Assembly: GCF_036346855.1 (NCBI RefSeq)
Contig: NZ_CP107841.1
Coordinates: 10,358,001-10,422,000, forward strand
Source of the DNA: Streptomyces europaeiscabiei
GTDB lineage: Bacteria > Actinomycetota > Actinomycetes > Streptomycetales > Streptomycetaceae
Direction of reading: 5' to 3'
Length of the DNA stretch: 64,000 bases
Shown here: one piece after another, positions 63,386-64,000 of the stretch
How positions within the stretch are numbered: the first letter of the stretch is position 1
Layout: each line of letters opens with the position of its first letter
Program-made: the position numbers and the translations under genes
The notes under the pieces: model-generated
What the model saw: only the letters and a program-made list of their open reading frames with translations
The model's database searches: none
What the model was told of the DNA's origin: nothing

Positions 63386-63615
63386 GCCCAGCGACCGCAG
63401 CCTGACCTGCACGGTCCACCTGCGCAAGGTCACCTCCTCCATGGGACGGCGGGGCGTCGGGAACCCGCCGCCGGCCACGCGGCGGACGACGGCCGGCCGC
63501 CCCGCAGCGCCGTCTGCCCGCGGGACCCCCGTGCAGTCAAGTCGGGCGGCGGTGAGGATCTCGCACTCCCGCCGCCGCGTGGGCGGCTTCGTCGCGTATC
63601 GGGCCAAAGGCTCTG

Positions 63616-64000
63616 TCAGTAGGCCAGTTTCCGCAGTATCAGGGAGGCGAGAGGCGTCGGCAGCGTACGCAGGGTGCGGACCAGGGTGGCTGTGGGCCAG
63701 GGGAAGTGCGCCTGGGCCGGTTCCTTCTCCAGGGCGCGTATGACATGCCGTGCGCCGCGTTCCTCGCTGATCTCGAACGGTTTGGGCAGTCCGTCCTCGC
63801 TGATGCGTGTTGTGGCCACGAAGCCCGGATGGATGTTGGTGAACCGGATTCCTCGGGGTTCGAGTTCGACACGCGCCGCGTCCAGGAGGGTGCGTGCGGC
63901 GGCCTTGGCGGCCGAGTACGGGCCCTGGCGAGGAATGCCCATGAGTCCCGCGAGGGAGTTCGTGTGGGCGATGAGGCCGCCGTCGCGCTGCCGCAGCATC
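63616..64000 (-). CDS. Short-chain dehydrogenase (partial, 5' end beyond window)
   Basis: C-terminal 128 residues of a classical SDR: AHTNSLAGLMGIPRQGPYSA, AKAAARTLLDAARVELEPRG, IRFTNIHPGFVATTRISEDG. The catalytic Ser and YxxxK motif (YSAAK) are in view; the coenzyme-binding TGxxxGxG part lies outside the window. The C-terminus (TLVRTLRTLPTPLASLILRKL) has a hydrophobic stretch. Substrate unknown. Confidence 0.85.
   Translation of the reverse strand, partial: MLRQRDGGLIAHTNSLAGLMGIPRQGPYSAAKAAARTLLDAARVELEPRGIRFTNIHPGFVATTRISEDGLPKPFEISEERGARHVIRALEKEPAQAHFPWPTATLVRTLRTLPTPLASLILRKLAY

Overview
The window reads as Streptomyces or a close relative. It is very GC-rich, genes often start with GTG behind GGAGG-type ribosome binding sites, and translationally coupled ATGA overlaps are common. 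It carries a 14-bp CebR-type cellulase operator, a GH12-CBM2 cellulase, a SpoIIE/GAF phosphatase, a mycothiol-type deacetylase and a CsbD-like stress protein. The mix of intact accessory genes, many decayed gene fragments and transposase remnants suggests an accessory (arm-like) part of the chromosome; this is inference. No rRNA, intact tRNA or CRISPR array is visible.

Left part (1-16.4 kb): a plus-strand run encodes the end of an oligopeptide ABC importer (permease and two ATPases), a CocE-type serine hydrolase, a MOSC/flavin/ferredoxin fusion reductase and a small cupin. Two broken genes follow (a lytic transglycosylase end and a secreted SnoaL-like protein), then GNAT, DinB-like and unknown genes. 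Next is a rifamycin-monooxygenase-like (Rox) gene behind a 19-codon leader ORF whose stop codon opens a long hairpin covering the gene's own ribosome binding site. ADP-ribosylglycohydrolase, a second MOSC protein and a PIG-L/Mca-like deacetylase follow.

Middle (16.4-43.4 kb): gene-poor and mosaic. It holds remnants of an ATP-dependent DNA ligase, a zinc-ribbon protein, a LacI regulator, a GH48 cellobiohydrolase, a flavin hydroxylase, an IS5-type transposase, a sugar ABC permease, an aldo/keto reductase and an aminoglycoside-phosphotransferase-like gene, plus a decayed 1.5-kb IS. Intact genes include a VWA protein, celB-like cellulase, a lipoprotein, MarR, hemolysin III (TrhA), a PP2C phosphatase, an NfeD-SPFH pair, a class C beta-lactamase-fold lipoprotein, an alpha/beta hydrolase, CsbD, a zinc dehydrogenase, a secreted trypsin-like protease, a second IF-1 gene overlapped by a GNAT gene, and a STAS antagonist.

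Right part (43.4-64 kb): a HTH/membrane protein, then an unusual double-length histidine kinase overlapping a LuxR-type regulator, with two small proteins (one cysteine-rich) divergent from it. A stress-type island follows: methyltransferase, pyridoxamine-oxidase-like protein, DevR-like regulator, CBS-BON, cyclic-nucleotide-binding, SulP and a DoxX-like membrane protein. The most notable unit is a minus-strand cluster opposite an AraC regulator: DsbA-like CxxC protein, tandem SnoaL-like protein, MoaF-like protein, zinc-type macrodomain, class M sirtuin (SirTM) and another SnoaL-like protein, with ATGA overlaps inside both halves. SirTM and its macrodomain are known to write and erase protein ADP-ribosylation, but the usual GcvH-L and LplA2 partners are not in view. 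A TetR gene and the end of an SDR gene close the window.
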